DNA of 64,000 nt from VRUE01 sp963704515 (lineage in GTDB: Bacteria > Actinomycetota > Thermoleophilia > Solirubrobacterales > 70-9), in NCBI GenBank assembly GCA_963704515.1, contig OY969913.1, positions 186,001 through 250,000 on the forward strand. Direction: 5' to 3'. Every line of letters starts with the position of its first letter. Positions within the stretch are counted from its first letter, which is position 1. The notes below the pieces were generated by a model. That model did not search any database. It saw nothing but the letters and a program-made list of their open reading frames with translations, and was not told where the DNA came from. Both the position numbers and the translations under genes were made by a program. This document shows, one piece after another, positions 1 to 7,898 of this stretch.

Positions 1-400
1 CTGGCGCCACACCTGCTTCCTCACCGACCAGGAGGGAGAGGACATCGCCGAGCTCGACCGCGAACACCGCGCCCACGCCCATGTCGAGCAGCGGATCGAG
101 GACGCCAAAGCGCTGGGGCTGGCGAAGCTTCCCTTCCGCAGCTTTGCGATGAACGAGGCCTGGATGCAGCTCGTCCTCTCCGCCCAGGACATCGTCGGCT
201 TCGCCAAGGCGCTGACGCTCGAGGGCGAGCTCGCCAAGGCCAAGCCCCAGACCCTGCGCTACCGGCTCTTGCACCAGGCCGGTCGTCTCTCACGCTCCGG
301 GCGGCGTACCCGCCTGCGCCTCGCCCGCCATTGGCCCTGGGCGGAAGATCTCGTCGCTGCCTGCCGAAGGCTCGACGCCTTGCCCCTGCCGGCGGGGTGA
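1..400 (+). pseudogene. IS1380-type transposase, 3' fragment
   Basis: The reading frame is open from the window edge (frame starting at base 2) to a TGA at 398-400, so only the last ~132 codons are visible. The fragment contains EHRAHAHVEQRIEDAK followed by a segment around FAMNEAWMQLVL, the pattern seen in the C-terminal part of IS1380/IS4-type DDE transposases, where an H/R-rich stretch precedes the conserved catalytic glutamate region. The gene may be complete upstream; nothing inside the visible part is broken. It ends a mobile region that also carries an attachment-like tRNA scar at 2067-2108. The family call rests on recalled sequence pattern only. Confidence 0.7.
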
Positions 401-1659
401 GGCCCGCCGGACCCGAGGTCGAGCACGGCGGGGCCGTGTCACTCACTGCTGCGCGGATCTTCTCAAGGCCGCCGTGATCGTCACCGCAACCGGCCCAAGG
501 CGGTTCCGCTGGACCACACTATGGCCCAACTTCCGCGCTGACACCACCGTTCACCCTCGACTGCCTCGCTCCGGGTCACCCCCGGGAGCTTGCTGCAAGA
601 TCTGGGCTAGAGGTGCATCTCTGGTGCCGCTGTCCTGATCGGGTGCATCTCGGCTCTGAGGCAGGAAAAACATCAAGCGAAGGACTTACGTCCTTGGCCA
701 TGATGGGCTGCTCAGATAGAACCTGGCATGACCCGAGGGCGATGGATGTTCGGCTCGTTACCCAGCCATCAAGTCGCGCGGCCGTCGATGCCTTCTGCTG
801 GGGAACGCCACAAATTCAGCTCCCCCAGGGCCGACCGAAGTGGCATTGGATCTTGGCAACTCCAGTCGTCCTTGGTGAGCACTCAAGGTTCGGAAGACTG
901 CCGGTTGGAGCCGTAACGCTGGTCTCGAACCGCAAGCTTGACGAAAGCGTGCTGGCCAAGTTGCGAATCGAGAAACCGGATCTACTGGCGGAAATCGAGC
1001 GGTTCCTCGCGACCGCCGCCGAGGCTGTTCTGGCATCGTAGGTCGTCGCGACCGATTGCGGATATACCTTTCAGCCCCATGACGAAGATCATCAGACAGC
1101 CTGGACCACCCTTGCCGAGCCGTAGCTCGGGGCTGTCCCCGCAGCTCGCAAAATCTCTGAAGCGCTCCGAAAAACAGAGTCGCGCCCTAGGTCAACGGGC
1201 AAAGGGAACCTCGCAGCGTCGAGCATCCACAGGCTGAGAAGCCAGGGCTGCTCGAAGGCGGTCTACATTCCAGTCGCCGGGCGGCCTGGGATCGGCATGA
1301 TCGTCGCGTGCGGGCTTGCCGCCCTGCCCATTCGAGCTACCCCTCACCGTCAGTAGGCAGATGGCCGAACGCTGTCGAACACCTCGGGCGACAGGCGCTT
1401 GCCACCGACGCGATCAAGGTTGCCTCCAAGGATGCCTCTTCCAACGGCCGGCCAAGGCATGAGCACGAGCCACCACCGGCAAGCTCCTCCTCGATCACGT
1501 ACGCCCGTCGAGGTCGTCTCTGAGCTTGACGTAGCGTTGCTCCATTAAAAAATCGTCGCAGATAGCAGAAGTCAATTCCCGCCTCTCGGCCTTCCGTCTC
1601 CATACGAACGTATGATCGTATATACGAAGCATTGCCTATCTACGTATGGAGGGATATAC
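401..1659. other. decayed mobile-region DNA, no convincing intact gene
   Basis: This 1.26-kb stretch follows the IS fragment. Short overlapping frames occur on both strands but none has a convincing ribosome binding site, family motif or consistent codon pattern. The best is a + frame ending at 1041, whose last ~65 residues (from about 840, including FGRLPVGAVTLVSN and a helical LLAEIERFL tail) read like the C-terminus of a real protein with no recognisable beginning. I interpret the region as gene remnants left by insertion and deletion. Confidence 0.45.
1601..1627. promoter_or_regulatory. clustered palindromes upstream of the repeat protein (operator-like)
   Basis: Two palindromes lie close together: CATACGaaCGTATG at 1601-1614 (6-bp arms) and a perfect 12-mer TCGTATATACGA at 1616-1627. 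A further TACGTA follows at 1641-1646. They sit 15-60 bp upstream of the ATG at 1660, in a locally AT-richer stretch, where a repressor site overlapping a promoter would be expected. No cognate regulator is adjacent. Confidence 0.4.
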
Positions 1660-1899
1660 ATGAGTAGTTCAGGGCGTACCGGAAAAGGAGCGGCATCGGC
1701 CGCCGGGAAAACGCTGGCATCAAAATCTGCGTCGAAGACGGCCAAACGGGCTGCTGCATCTGATCTCGCTCAGGTTGGCAACGCCAACCAAACGGGCGCG
1801 CGGGCAGCCTCTGCGGCTGGAAAGACGCTTGGGTCAAAATCAGCGTCGAAGACGGCCAAACGGGCTGCTGCATCTGATCTCGCTCAGCGTAAGCGCTGA
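1660..1899 (+). CDS. small basic protein built of two 38-residue repeats
   Basis: A 79-residue protein with a strong ribosome binding site (GGAGGG at 1648-1653) 6 nt before ATG 1660; the frame opens earlier, but this start has the signal. The protein is almost only A, S, K, T, G and R. It contains two near-identical units carrying AGKTL, SKSASKTAKRAAASDLAQ, with a period of 114 bp (38 residues; DNA copies about 1691-1773 and 1803-1887). Small Ala/Lys/Ser-rich proteins of this appearance occur in many bacteria and their function is unknown to me. It lies in the mobile region between decayed DNA and the tRNA scar. Nucleic-acid binding is a guess from charge only. Confidence 0.65.
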   Translation: MSSSGRTGKGAASAAGKTLASKSASKTAKRAAASDLAQVGNANQTGARAASAAGKTLGSKSASKTAKRAAASDLAQRKR

Positions 1900-2066
1900 G
1901 CGAGCAAGCCTCGAATTCGCTGCGCCTTGGGCATCAGTGCCCAAGGCGGGCGTTATCGACCGCAAACTACGGCAATCTGACGACTTAGAAAATCGGGGGC
2001 GGCAAGTGGATCATTCCGCTTGGGAATGCGGGTTTGCCGCCGGTTTTCGGCTCCTCGGCGGTGCTC

Positions 2067-2108
2067 CTCACACGCGAGAGGTCGCTGGTTCGAACCCAGC
2101 CGCGCCCA
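2067..2108 (+). other. 3' fragment of tRNA-Val(CAC): probable attachment site of an integrative element
   Basis: The sequence folds as the 3' part of a tRNA: anticodon loop CTCACAC (2067-2073), 3' anticodon stem GCGAG, variable loop AGGTC, T arm GCTGG-TTCGAAC-CCAGC (2084-2100), acceptor CGCGCCC and discriminator A at 2108. The bases before 2067 do not pair with the anticodon stem and no GGGCGCG acceptor 5' strand is found, so the 5' half is missing. A displaced tRNA 3' end in this orientation is the classic distal att scar, with the intact tRNA and the element expected to the left (1-2066 and beyond the window). Confidence 0.7.
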
Positions 2109-2122
2109 TCGGTCTGGCTTGC

Positions 2123-3121
2123 CTAATACTCGTTAACTAGACCACCTCCGGTTGAATCGCCAAATCCGGTGTCGGTCGGAAAGATCGCGACGATTCCCTG
2201 CGCGCTGAGCAAGTCGGCCAAGTCGAGACGGGGCTCGCGCGGAAAGAGGCCAGCAAGGTGGTGTAGCTCTCCGGGCGCGAAGAACCTCCTGTAGTCACAG
2301 ATCTGGCCAATAGCCATCCGCACGGCGTTTCGCTCGGCACTGCCCTTCGCCTCAACCAGGGTCCCAGTGGTGACATCAAAGAGGTCGGTGATGATCGGCC
2401 TCGCCTCTCCTGGCGGCAGAAATCGCTGTCGGCTCACTTCATGCCCTTGGGCGAGCAGATGCGCCTCGAAGGCAAGCACAAGTTTCTGCTCTCGGCGCTC
2501 TGCCTCAAACGGCTCGCGACTGGGCTCGACATATGCCTTCTCCGTCTCTTGCCGCTCAATCGGAACGTCGAGTCTCGTCGGAGCAGTAAGAACATCGGTC
2601 AATTTTGAGCTTGGCTCCGGTGGCTCGACATCTACCGGTCTTAGGCGGAAAACAATGACCTCTCGCAGCGGACCATTTTCTGTCTCGGGTGCGTCGGTTC
2701 GCTGGAAGGGTTCGGTGTCATCGAGTTCGAACTCGCCCTCGTAGGTCACCGCTCCACGCGCTCCGCGGAAGACTCGCAAAGCGCGTTGATCCTGCTTGTG
2801 CCGAAAAATTGTGGCATTTCCAAACTTCATTTCTTGGTCACCGCGTTGGCCTTCACCCGTGTAATGAAGGCAACCGTCGGCTTGCCAGTCGTCGTAGTAA
2901 CCGTGCTGCTCGCCGGCCTCCGGATCAAAGAAGATGAATACGTTTGGAGACTGCGCAGAAGGACTTATGCCGCCTTGCCACTGTCCCCCAAATCGCTGAT
3001 GGAGCGTTTTGCGAAGAAGACTCTGACCAGGCTTCAGATCACACACGTGCGCGATCTTATGCTGAACGCCATTTGAGCGGCAACCCTGAACGCTGGCTGC
3101 GAGCTCTCTTCGCGACGGCAC
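2123..3121 (-). CDS. modification-dependent type restriction nuclease: SRA-like sensor plus PD-(D/E)XK domain
   Basis: About 332 residues. The N-terminal half (roughly 20-150) carries FGGQWQGGISPS, HGYYDDW and HYTGEGQRGDQEM, the pattern of the SRA-like or sulfur-binding sensor modules found in McrA/ScoMcrA-type enzymes that recognise modified DNA. The C-terminal third has a PD-(D/E)XK-like active site: D246 in ITDLFD and E257-x-K259 in VEAKG, followed by a QICDYRRF helix. Together they suggest cleavage of modified foreign DNA. The start is uncertain: GTG 3121 is chosen because GGAGG lies about 10 nt upstream and because the sensor domain begins soon after; the frame stays open further upstream. 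The stop lies 14 bp from the tRNA scar. No methylase or partner gene is adjacent. Confidence 0.7.
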   Translation of the reverse strand: MPSRRELAASVQGCRSNGVQHKIAHVCDLKPGQSLLRKTLHQRFGGQWQGGISPSAQSPNVFIFFDPEAGEQHGYYDDWQADGCLHYTGEGQRGDQEMKFGNATIFRHKQDQRALRVFRGARGAVTYEGEFELDDTEPFQRTDAPETENGPLREVIVFRLRPVDVEPPEPSSKLTDVLTAPTRLDVPIERQETEKAYVEPSREPFEAERREQKLVLAFEAHLLAQGHEVSRQRFLPPGEARPIITDLFDVTTGTLVEAKGSAERNAVRMAIGQICDYRRFFAPGELHHLAGLFPREPRLDLADLLSAQGIVAIFPTDTGFGDSTGGGLVNEY

Positions 3122-3421
3122 GCTCTGGGTCGCCTCCACCGGCGAGGTCACCCCTTGGGGCCGAGACTGAGTGGACGATTTACGACCTGGCGATCGCCGA
3201 CGATCGCCTGCTCGCGGCAACCGGCCTGGTGCTGGCCGGGCCCGCGGTGGGAATGGCCCACGTGATCGCGGGAGGCGGAGAGGCGCCGACCCATCACGGA
3301 GGCCGCCACGGCGGGAGCGGAAACTAGGCCTCCCGATCTGCGCGGGGAACTACGGGTGCCACGCCGGCGCCTCGCGACTAAGCTGCGGCGCCGAACGCCG
3401 ACCGAAACCGAGGAGAACGCA
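3122..3421. other. intergenic stretch without a convincing gene
   Basis: About 300 bp between the divergent nuclease and DUF6325 genes. A + frame ending at 3327 has a hydrophobic stretch (LLAATGLVLAGPAVGMAHVI) and a His/Gly-rich tail, but upstream it runs through the antisense of the nuclease gene and has no clear start. It could be the remnant of a small membrane protein. Confidence 0.35.
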
Positions 3422-3859
3422 TTGGACGGAGACGAGATCAATGAGATGGGCCCGATCGACTACCTGTTGATCGAGTGGACCGAGCGGCAGCCGACCGGCG
3501 AAGCGGCGCCGTACCTGATCGATCTGGTGGACCGGGGGCTAATCCGGATCCTCGACCTCACCTTCATCGCCAAGGGCGAGGACGGCTCGGTCGCGGCGCT
3601 CGAGTTGGCCGACGTCGCCGGTCAGGTGGAGGCCTTCGCCGCTTTCGAGGGAGCCGCCTCGGGGCTGCTCTCCGAGGAGGACGTCGAGGAGGCCGGCGCC
3701 GCGCTCGAGCCCGGCACCTCGGCCGCCCTGCTCGTCTATGAGAACCGCTGGGCCGCGCCGCTCGCCGGCGCCCTGCGCCGCTCGGGCGCGCAGATGGTCG
3801 CCAGCGGTCGGATCCCAGTCGAAGACGTCCTCGCCGCGCTCGACGCGGCCGAGGCCTAG
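3422..3859 (+). CDS. DUF6325 family protein
   Basis: About 145 residues. The segment starting MGPIDYLLIEW, with LIDLVDRGLIRILDL and AALELADVAG, is the signature of the actinobacterial DUF6325 family, whose function is unknown. TTG 3422 is proposed as start because GAGGAG lies 6 nt upstream; ATG 3446, which begins exactly at MGPIDY as in many homologues, is the alternative and would remove eight residues. It is followed after 13 bp by a SHOCT-domain protein, a pairing common for this family, and the two are probably co-transcribed. Confidence 0.75.
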   Translation: MDGDEINEMGPIDYLLIEWTERQPTGEAAPYLIDLVDRGLIRILDLTFIAKGEDGSVAALELADVAGQVEAFAAFEGAASGLLSEEDVEEAGAALEPGTSAALLVYENRWAAPLAGALRRSGAQMVASGRIPVEDVLAALDAAEA

Positions 3860-3872
3860 AGAGGAGACAACG

Positions 3873-4145
3873 ATGCCAGGATTGCTTCGAGGAGTCGCGC
3901 GGACCGCAGTGATCGCCGGGACCGCCACCACCGTCAGCAACCGCGTCTCGCGCCGCCAGGGCCAACGCTGGGCGGCACAGGAAGAACAGCAGGTGGCGGC
4001 GCAGCCGGTGCCGGCAGCCCCGGCTCCGCAGCCCGCCGGCGAGCAGTCGACGATCGACCAACTCAAGGAGCTCGGCCAGTTGAAGGAACAGGGCATCCTC
4101 ACCGAGGAGGAGTTCGCCGCGCAGAAGGCCAAGCTGCTCGGCTAG
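3873..4145 (+). CDS. SHOCT domain protein
   Basis: A 90-residue protein with ribosome binding site GAGGAG just before ATG 3873. The N-terminus (about 1-25) is small and hydrophobic, followed by a Q/P/A-rich linker and a C-terminal SHOCT module (residues about 58-90, with IDQLKELGQLKEQGILTEEE and FAAQKAKLLG). SHOCT is a short helical oligomerisation or targeting module. It forms a unit with the preceding DUF6325 gene. Its stop overlaps the convergent MarR gene by 4 bp. Confidence 0.8.
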   Translation: MPGLLRGVARTAVIAGTATTVSNRVSRRQGQRWAAQEEQQVAAQPVPAAPAPQPAGEQSTIDQLKELGQLKEQGILTEEEFAAQKAKLLG

Positions 4146-4567
4146 GCGTCCGCAACGCGCTCGAGCAGGCGAACCGCACGCTCGAGCGTACGCCGCTCCT
4201 CGGCGCTGAGACTCTCCTGCAGCGCCTCGGTCAGCCAGCCCTCCCGCCGCCGCCGGTCCTCATGCAGCTCGGTGAGGCCGGCCTCGGTCAGCTCGATCAG
4301 GCTGCTGCGGCGGTCGTCGGGGTCGGGGCGGCGGGCGACGAGGCCCTGCGACTCGAGCTCGGCGACGGTCTGACTCATCGACTGCGGGCGGACGCGTTCC
4401 GCCGCGGCCAGCTTGCTGGTGCTCTGCGGGCCCTCGCGGTCCAACCGCCCGAGGACCACGCCCTGCGAGAGCGAGAAGCGGTGCTCGGCCCGAAGCCGGC
4501 GGATCAGCTGCCCGAGCACAACGCGCAGCTCGCTGGCCAGCTCTCCGCTGTCGGCACGGGTCGGCAT
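4142..4567 (-). CDS. MarR family transcriptional regulator
   Basis: A 141-residue winged-helix repressor. Recognition elements are visible as LSQGVVLGRLDREGPQSTSK, LAAAERVRPQSMSQTVAELE and the wing RRPDPDDRRSSLIELTEAG. It is transcribed divergently from a 14-TM drug exporter with 67 bp between the starts, the standard arrangement in which a MarR protein represses both itself and the pump until a ligand binds. An inverted AGGCA/TGCCT pair lies in the shared promoter. Confidence 0.9.
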   Translation of the reverse strand: MPTRADSGELASELRVVLGQLIRRLRAEHRFSLSQGVVLGRLDREGPQSTSKLAAAERVRPQSMSQTVAELESQGLVARRPDPDDRRSSLIELTEAGLTELHEDRRRREGWLTEALQESLSAEERRTLERAVRLLERVADA

Positions 4568-4590
4568 CGCCGCCGATCATAGCCGCAAGA

Positions 4591-4618
4591 TAGGCAGGGA
4601 AACTGCGCAGGTTGCCTG
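4591..4618. promoter_or_regulatory. probable MarR operator in the MarR/exporter promoter
   Basis: An AGGCA at 4592-4596 and TGCCT at 4613-4617 form an inverted pair, and CAGGttgCCTG is a nested palindrome at 4608-4618. The position between divergent starts 4567 and 4635 fits autorepression by the adjacent MarR protein. Inference from position and symmetry. Confidence 0.4.
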
Positions 4619-4634
4619 TGTATTCTCTCTCGCG

Positions 4635-6353
4635 GTGCACGACGACCGCTACAAGTGGATCGCCCTCTCCAACACGACCCTGGCGGTCCTCCTCGCGACC
4701 CTGGACGCCTCGATCACCCTGATCGCGATGCCGGACATCTTCCGCGGCATCCACCTCGACCCGCTGGTCCCGGCCAACAGCTCCTACCTGCTCTGGATGA
4801 TCCTCGGCTACCTGGTCGTCTCCAGCGTGCTGATCGTCAGCCTCGGCCGGCTCGGCGACATCTACGGCCGGGTCCGCATCTACAACCTCGGCTTCGTCAT
4901 CTACACCGTCGCCTCGCTGCTGCTCGCGGTCGACTGGATGACGGGACAGGATGGCGCCCTCTTCCTCGTCGTCTTCCGCGTCGTGCAGGGGGTCGGCGGC
5001 GCCTGCCTGCTCGCCAACGCGGCGGCGATCATCACTGACGCCTTCCCCGCCGACCAACGCGGCATGGCGCTTGGGATCAACAACATCGTCGCCGTCAGCG
5101 GCCTCTTCGTCGGCCTCGTGCTCGGCGGCATCCTGGCGCCGATCGAGTGGCGCCTGGTCTTTCTGATCTCGGTCCCCGTCGGCCTCTTCGGCACCGTCTG
5201 GGCCTACCTCAAGCTCGAAGAGCGCAGCGAGCCGCGCCCCGCCTCGATCGACTGGCTCGGCAACGCGACCTTCGCCCTCGGCCTGGTGCTGGCGATGGTT
5301 GCCATCACCTACGGCATCCGCCCCTACGGCGGCAGTCCCACCGGCTGGGGCAGCCCGCGGGTGATCGCCCTGCTCGCCGGCTCGGTCGCCTCTCTCGTCG
5401 CCTTCGCCGTGGTCGAGCGGCGCGTCGCCGAGCCGATGTTCCGCCTCGCCCTCTTCCGCATCCGCGCCTTCACCTTCGGCACGCTCTCGACCTTCCTCGC
5501 GGCGGTCTCGCGCGGCGGCCTGATGTTCATGCTGATCATCTGGCTGCAGGGCATCTGGCTGCCGCTGCACGGCTACGGCTTCACCGAAACGCCGCTCTGG
5601 GCCGGCATCTACATGCTGCCGCTGACGGTCGGCCTGCTGATCGCCGGGCCGACCTCGGGCTACCTCTCCGACCACTTCGGCGCCCGCCCCTTCGCCACCG
5701 GCGGGATGATCGCCGCGGCGATCAGCTTCGCCCTGCTGATGACGCTGCCGATCGACTTCGCCTACCCGGTCTTCGCCGCGATCCTCTTCCTGCTCGGCGT
5801 CTCGATGGGGATGTTCGCCTCGCCCAACCGGGCGGCGGTGATGAACAGCCTGCCGGCCGCCGACCGAGGCGCCGGCGGCGGCATGAACCAGACCTTCCAG
5901 AACTCGGCCCAGGTGCTCTCGATCGGGATCTTCTTCACCCTGCTGATCGTCGGCCTCGCCTCCAGCCTGCCGCACGCGCTGAGCAGCGGCCTGGAAGCGC
6001 ACGGGGTGGCACCGGGCGCCGCCCACCGCACGGCCGCGGTGCCACCGATCTCGGTCCTCTTCGCAGCCTTCCTCGGCTACAACCCGGTCCAGCACCTGGT
6101 CGGCACCGAAGCGCTGGCGGCGCTGCCCACCCACGCCCACGCGACCGTCACCGGCCAGGCCTTCTTCCCGCACCTGATCGCCGCCCCGTTCAGCCAGGGA
6201 CTCGACACCGCCTTCAGCTTCGCGATCGTCGCCTGTCTCGTCGCCGCCGCCGCATCCCTGATGCGCGGCGGCCACTACCGGCACGAAGAGTCCGGGGAGC
6301 CCGCCTACGCGGCGATCGACCCGACAGTCAGGAGGGCCGACCGACTCGCCTGA
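4635..6353 (+). CDS. MFS drug exporter, DHA2 (EmrB/QacA-like, 14 TM)
   Basis: A 572-residue membrane protein beginning at GTG 4635 (VHDDRYKWIAL), with first helix segment LATLDASITLIAMP as in DHA2 exporters. The motif-A region GRLGDIYGRVRIYN follows TM2, and PSNRA-like MFASPNRAAVMNS lies in the C-terminal half. The length and the number of hydrophobic stretches fit 14 TM. Such pumps exchange protons for hydrophobic drugs at the cytoplasmic membrane. It is divergent from its likely MarR repressor. A hydrophilic insertion (about 450-505, rich in His/Pro/Ala) lies before the last helices. The 3' end overlaps the convergent fic relic by 26 bp. Confidence 0.9.
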   Translation: MHDDRYKWIALSNTTLAVLLATLDASITLIAMPDIFRGIHLDPLVPANSSYLLWMILGYLVVSSVLIVSLGRLGDIYGRVRIYNLGFVIYTVASLLLAVDWMTGQDGALFLVVFRVVQGVGGACLLANAAAIITDAFPADQRGMALGINNIVAVSGLFVGLVLGGILAPIEWRLVFLISVPVGLFGTVWAYLKLEERSEPRPASIDWLGNATFALGLVLAMVAITYGIRPYGGSPTGWGSPRVIALLAGSVASLVAFAVVERRVAEPMFRLALFRIRAFTFGTLSTFLAAVSRGGLMFMLIIWLQGIWLPLHGYGFTETPLWAGIYMLPLTVGLLIAGPTSGYLSDHFGARPFATGGMIAAAISFALLMTLPIDFAYPVFAAILFLLGVSMGMFASPNRAAVMNSLPAADRGAGGGMNQTFQNSAQVLSIGIFFTLLIVGLASSLPHALSSGLEAHGVAPGAAHRTAAVPPISVLFAAFLGYNPVQHLVGTEALAALPTHAHATVTGQAFFPHLIAAPFSQGLDTAFSFAIVACLVAAAASLMRGGHYRHEESGEPAYAAIDPTVRRADRLA

Positions 6354-7096
6354 GTCCCTCGCCAGGCAGATAGCGGACCGCCCGGCCGCGGCCGCTCGTA
6401 TCGACGAGCCCGGCATCTACCAGCCGCCGCAGGTCGGCGCTCGCGGTTGCGGGGCAGATGTCAGCCTCAGCCACGTAGGCAGAGCGATCGGTTCCGCCCA
6501 TCAGCGCCTGCTCCAGGGCGATCACCAGGCGATCGGGCCAGTTGCGGTCCGCGACCAGGTCTTCGAGACGGGTCCAACGGGCAGCAGCGTCTTCGAGTTG
6601 AGCGAGACGCTGACGGGCCTGAACCAGATGGGCGTCGATGCAGAAGGAGATCCATCCAGTGACGTCGCGTCCTGGTTCGTAAGTCGGGCCGTGCGCCTCG
6701 TAGTAGTCGGCGGTGTGACCCGCGAGGTACTCCTCGATCGAGCTGAACTCGGATGACATCAGCCCCTCGCGGGCGAGGACCAAGGACTGGACGATGCGGG
6801 AGGTCCGGCCGTTGCCGTCGCGAAATGGGTGGACGGAGACAACGTGGAGATGAGCCATCGCGGCGCGGACGACCAGGTGGGCGTCGAGATCGCCTCGCTC
6901 CAGCCACTCGACCGTCTCGGCCATCAGCGCCGGGACCTGCTCGGCGTCGGGGGCCTTGTACACGAGACGCCCGTCTCCACCGGTGACAGGAGACGGCCAT
7001 CTGGTTCTCGTCGCCAGGATCGACCGGCTCGTCTCCCCCGACCAGAGCGACCGCCTCGCCAGGGGCGACGCTGAACCCCTCGATCGATTTAGACGA
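6328..7096 (-). pseudogene. fic: broken Fic family AMP-transferase gene
   Basis: The intact 3' part (6328-6963) carries the Fic active-site motif HPFRDGNGRTSR and a C-terminal winged-helix-like region. The 5' part, read on the minus strand from 7096 to about 7000, encodes SKSIEGFSVAPGEAVALVGG, which includes the S-x-x-x-E-G inhibitory helix of class II Fic proteins, then DENQ. There the frame shifts and about 50 residues normally found between the inhibitory helix and GRWRP are missing; translation resumes in another frame as RWPSPVTGGDGRLVYKAP. A TAA precedes the relic and no start codon is present. The 3' ORF could still be translated alone but would lack the N-terminal fold. Confidence 0.75.
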
Positions 7097-7109
7097 TTAA
7101 ACGTCTAAA
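7088..7109. promoter_or_regulatory. perfect inverted repeat at the head of the fic relic
   Basis: TTTAGACG (7088-7095) and CGTCTAAA (7102-7109) are perfect 8-bp arms around ATTAAA. The stretch is AT-rich against a GC-rich background and lies where the fic promoter would have been. Operator or hairpin; no assigned protein. Confidence 0.35.
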
Positions 7110-7149
7110 CATCAAGACGAAAAATCGCCTAATACCCGAGAGCGCCCGG

Positions 7150-7497
7150 CTACCCGCCCAGCTCCGGCATGTACCGCTCCAGGTGCCGGTCGATCGTCTC
7201 GCGCACCCACTGCTGCTCTGCGGGATCGGCCATCCGGTAGCGGCCGAGCAGCATCTTCTGGTCGGTGAGCGGCAGGCCGGCGATCTCCCAGCGCACCGCG
7301 AGGCGCTCGAAGAGCAGCTCCGAGCGCCGGCGCCAGGCGTCCTCCTGGCTCGTCGCCGCGGTCGCCGGACCCTCCCCCAGCTTGGCGATCGTGCCGGCGC
7401 TGAGCGATTCGCGCAGGGCGAGGGCGTTGCCCTCGGCGTCGGTGTAGGCGACCGTCGCCGGCTTCTCGCGCGGCCGCCGCTTCTTGCGCTTCGCCAT
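7150..7497 (-). CDS. hypothetical basic protein following arfB
   Basis: A 115-residue protein beginning MAKRKKRRPREKP and otherwise mostly helical (WRRRSELLFERLAVRWEIAG, then a region with DQKMLLGRYRMADPAEQQWV). I do not recognise the family. The ATG overlaps the arfB stop in a TGATG junction, so translation is probably coupled to arfB. The very basic N-terminus and the linkage to a ribosome-rescue factor would fit an RNA- or ribosome-associated role, but that is a guess. Confidence 0.65.
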   Translation of the reverse strand: MAKRKKRRPREKPATVAYTDAEGNALALRESLSAGTIAKLGEGPATAATSQEDAWRRRSELLFERLAVRWEIAGLPLTDQKMLLGRYRMADPAEQQWVRETIDRHLERYMPELGG

Positions 7498-7898
7498 CAG
7501 TACCCCCCACTCGGCCGGCGCCGCGTCCGCTTGCGTTCGCCCGCGCGTCGCTTCTCTTCCAGGCGACGCTCGCGCGAGGCGCGGGTCGGGCGGGTCGGGC
7601 GGCGGCGCGCCGGCTCGGCCAGGCCGGCGGCGATCTTCTCCGCCAGGCGGCGCAGCGCCAGTTCGCGGTTGCGCGCCTGGCCGCGGGCATCCTGGGAGAC
7701 GGCGGTGACCGCCGAGCCGACCCGGGCGAGCAGGCGCTCGCGGTCGCGCTCCTCCAGCGCCCGCGAGGCCTCGACGTCGAAGACCGCTTCCACCCGCGAG
7801 GCGGTCACGTTGGCGTGCTGGCCGCCCGGCCCCGAGGAGCGGCTCGCCCGCAGGGCGATCTCGCTCAGCGGGATCGAGAGGCGCGCGTCGATTCTCAG
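7497..7898 (-). CDS. arfB: ArfB-like peptidyl-tRNA hydrolase / class-I release factor homologue
   Basis: About 133 residues with the release-factor GGQ loop (SGPGGQHANVTASRVE, near the N-terminus) and a long basic C-terminal tail (RRRPTRPTRASRERRLEEKR) that in ArfB enters the empty mRNA channel. The role is hydrolysis of peptidyl-tRNA on stalled ribosomes. No ATG, GTG or TTG precedes the conserved LSIPLSEIALRASRS in this frame; the proposed CTG at 7898 overlaps the PCD stop (7895-7897), so translation probably depends on reinitiation from that gene. ArfB homologues are usually about 140 residues, so little can be missing. Confidence 0.8.
   Translation of the reverse strand: MRIDARLSIPLSEIALRASRSSGPGGQHANVTASRVEAVFDVEASRALEERDRERLLARVGSAVTAVSQDARGQARNRELALRRLAEKIAAGLAEPARRRPTRPTRASRERRLEEKRRAGERKRTRRRPSGGY

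Noticed and set aside
2001..2066. Complete tRNA gene including the bases before 2067
   Set aside because: No GGGCGCG acceptor strand and no D arm; anticodon stem does not pair, so only the 3' part is tRNA-like.
4260..6416. Long minus-strand frame (about 718 codons) opposite the drug exporter
   Set aside because: Low-complexity acidic/Arg-rich translation with no domain, lying wholly over the MFS gene and the MarR gene.
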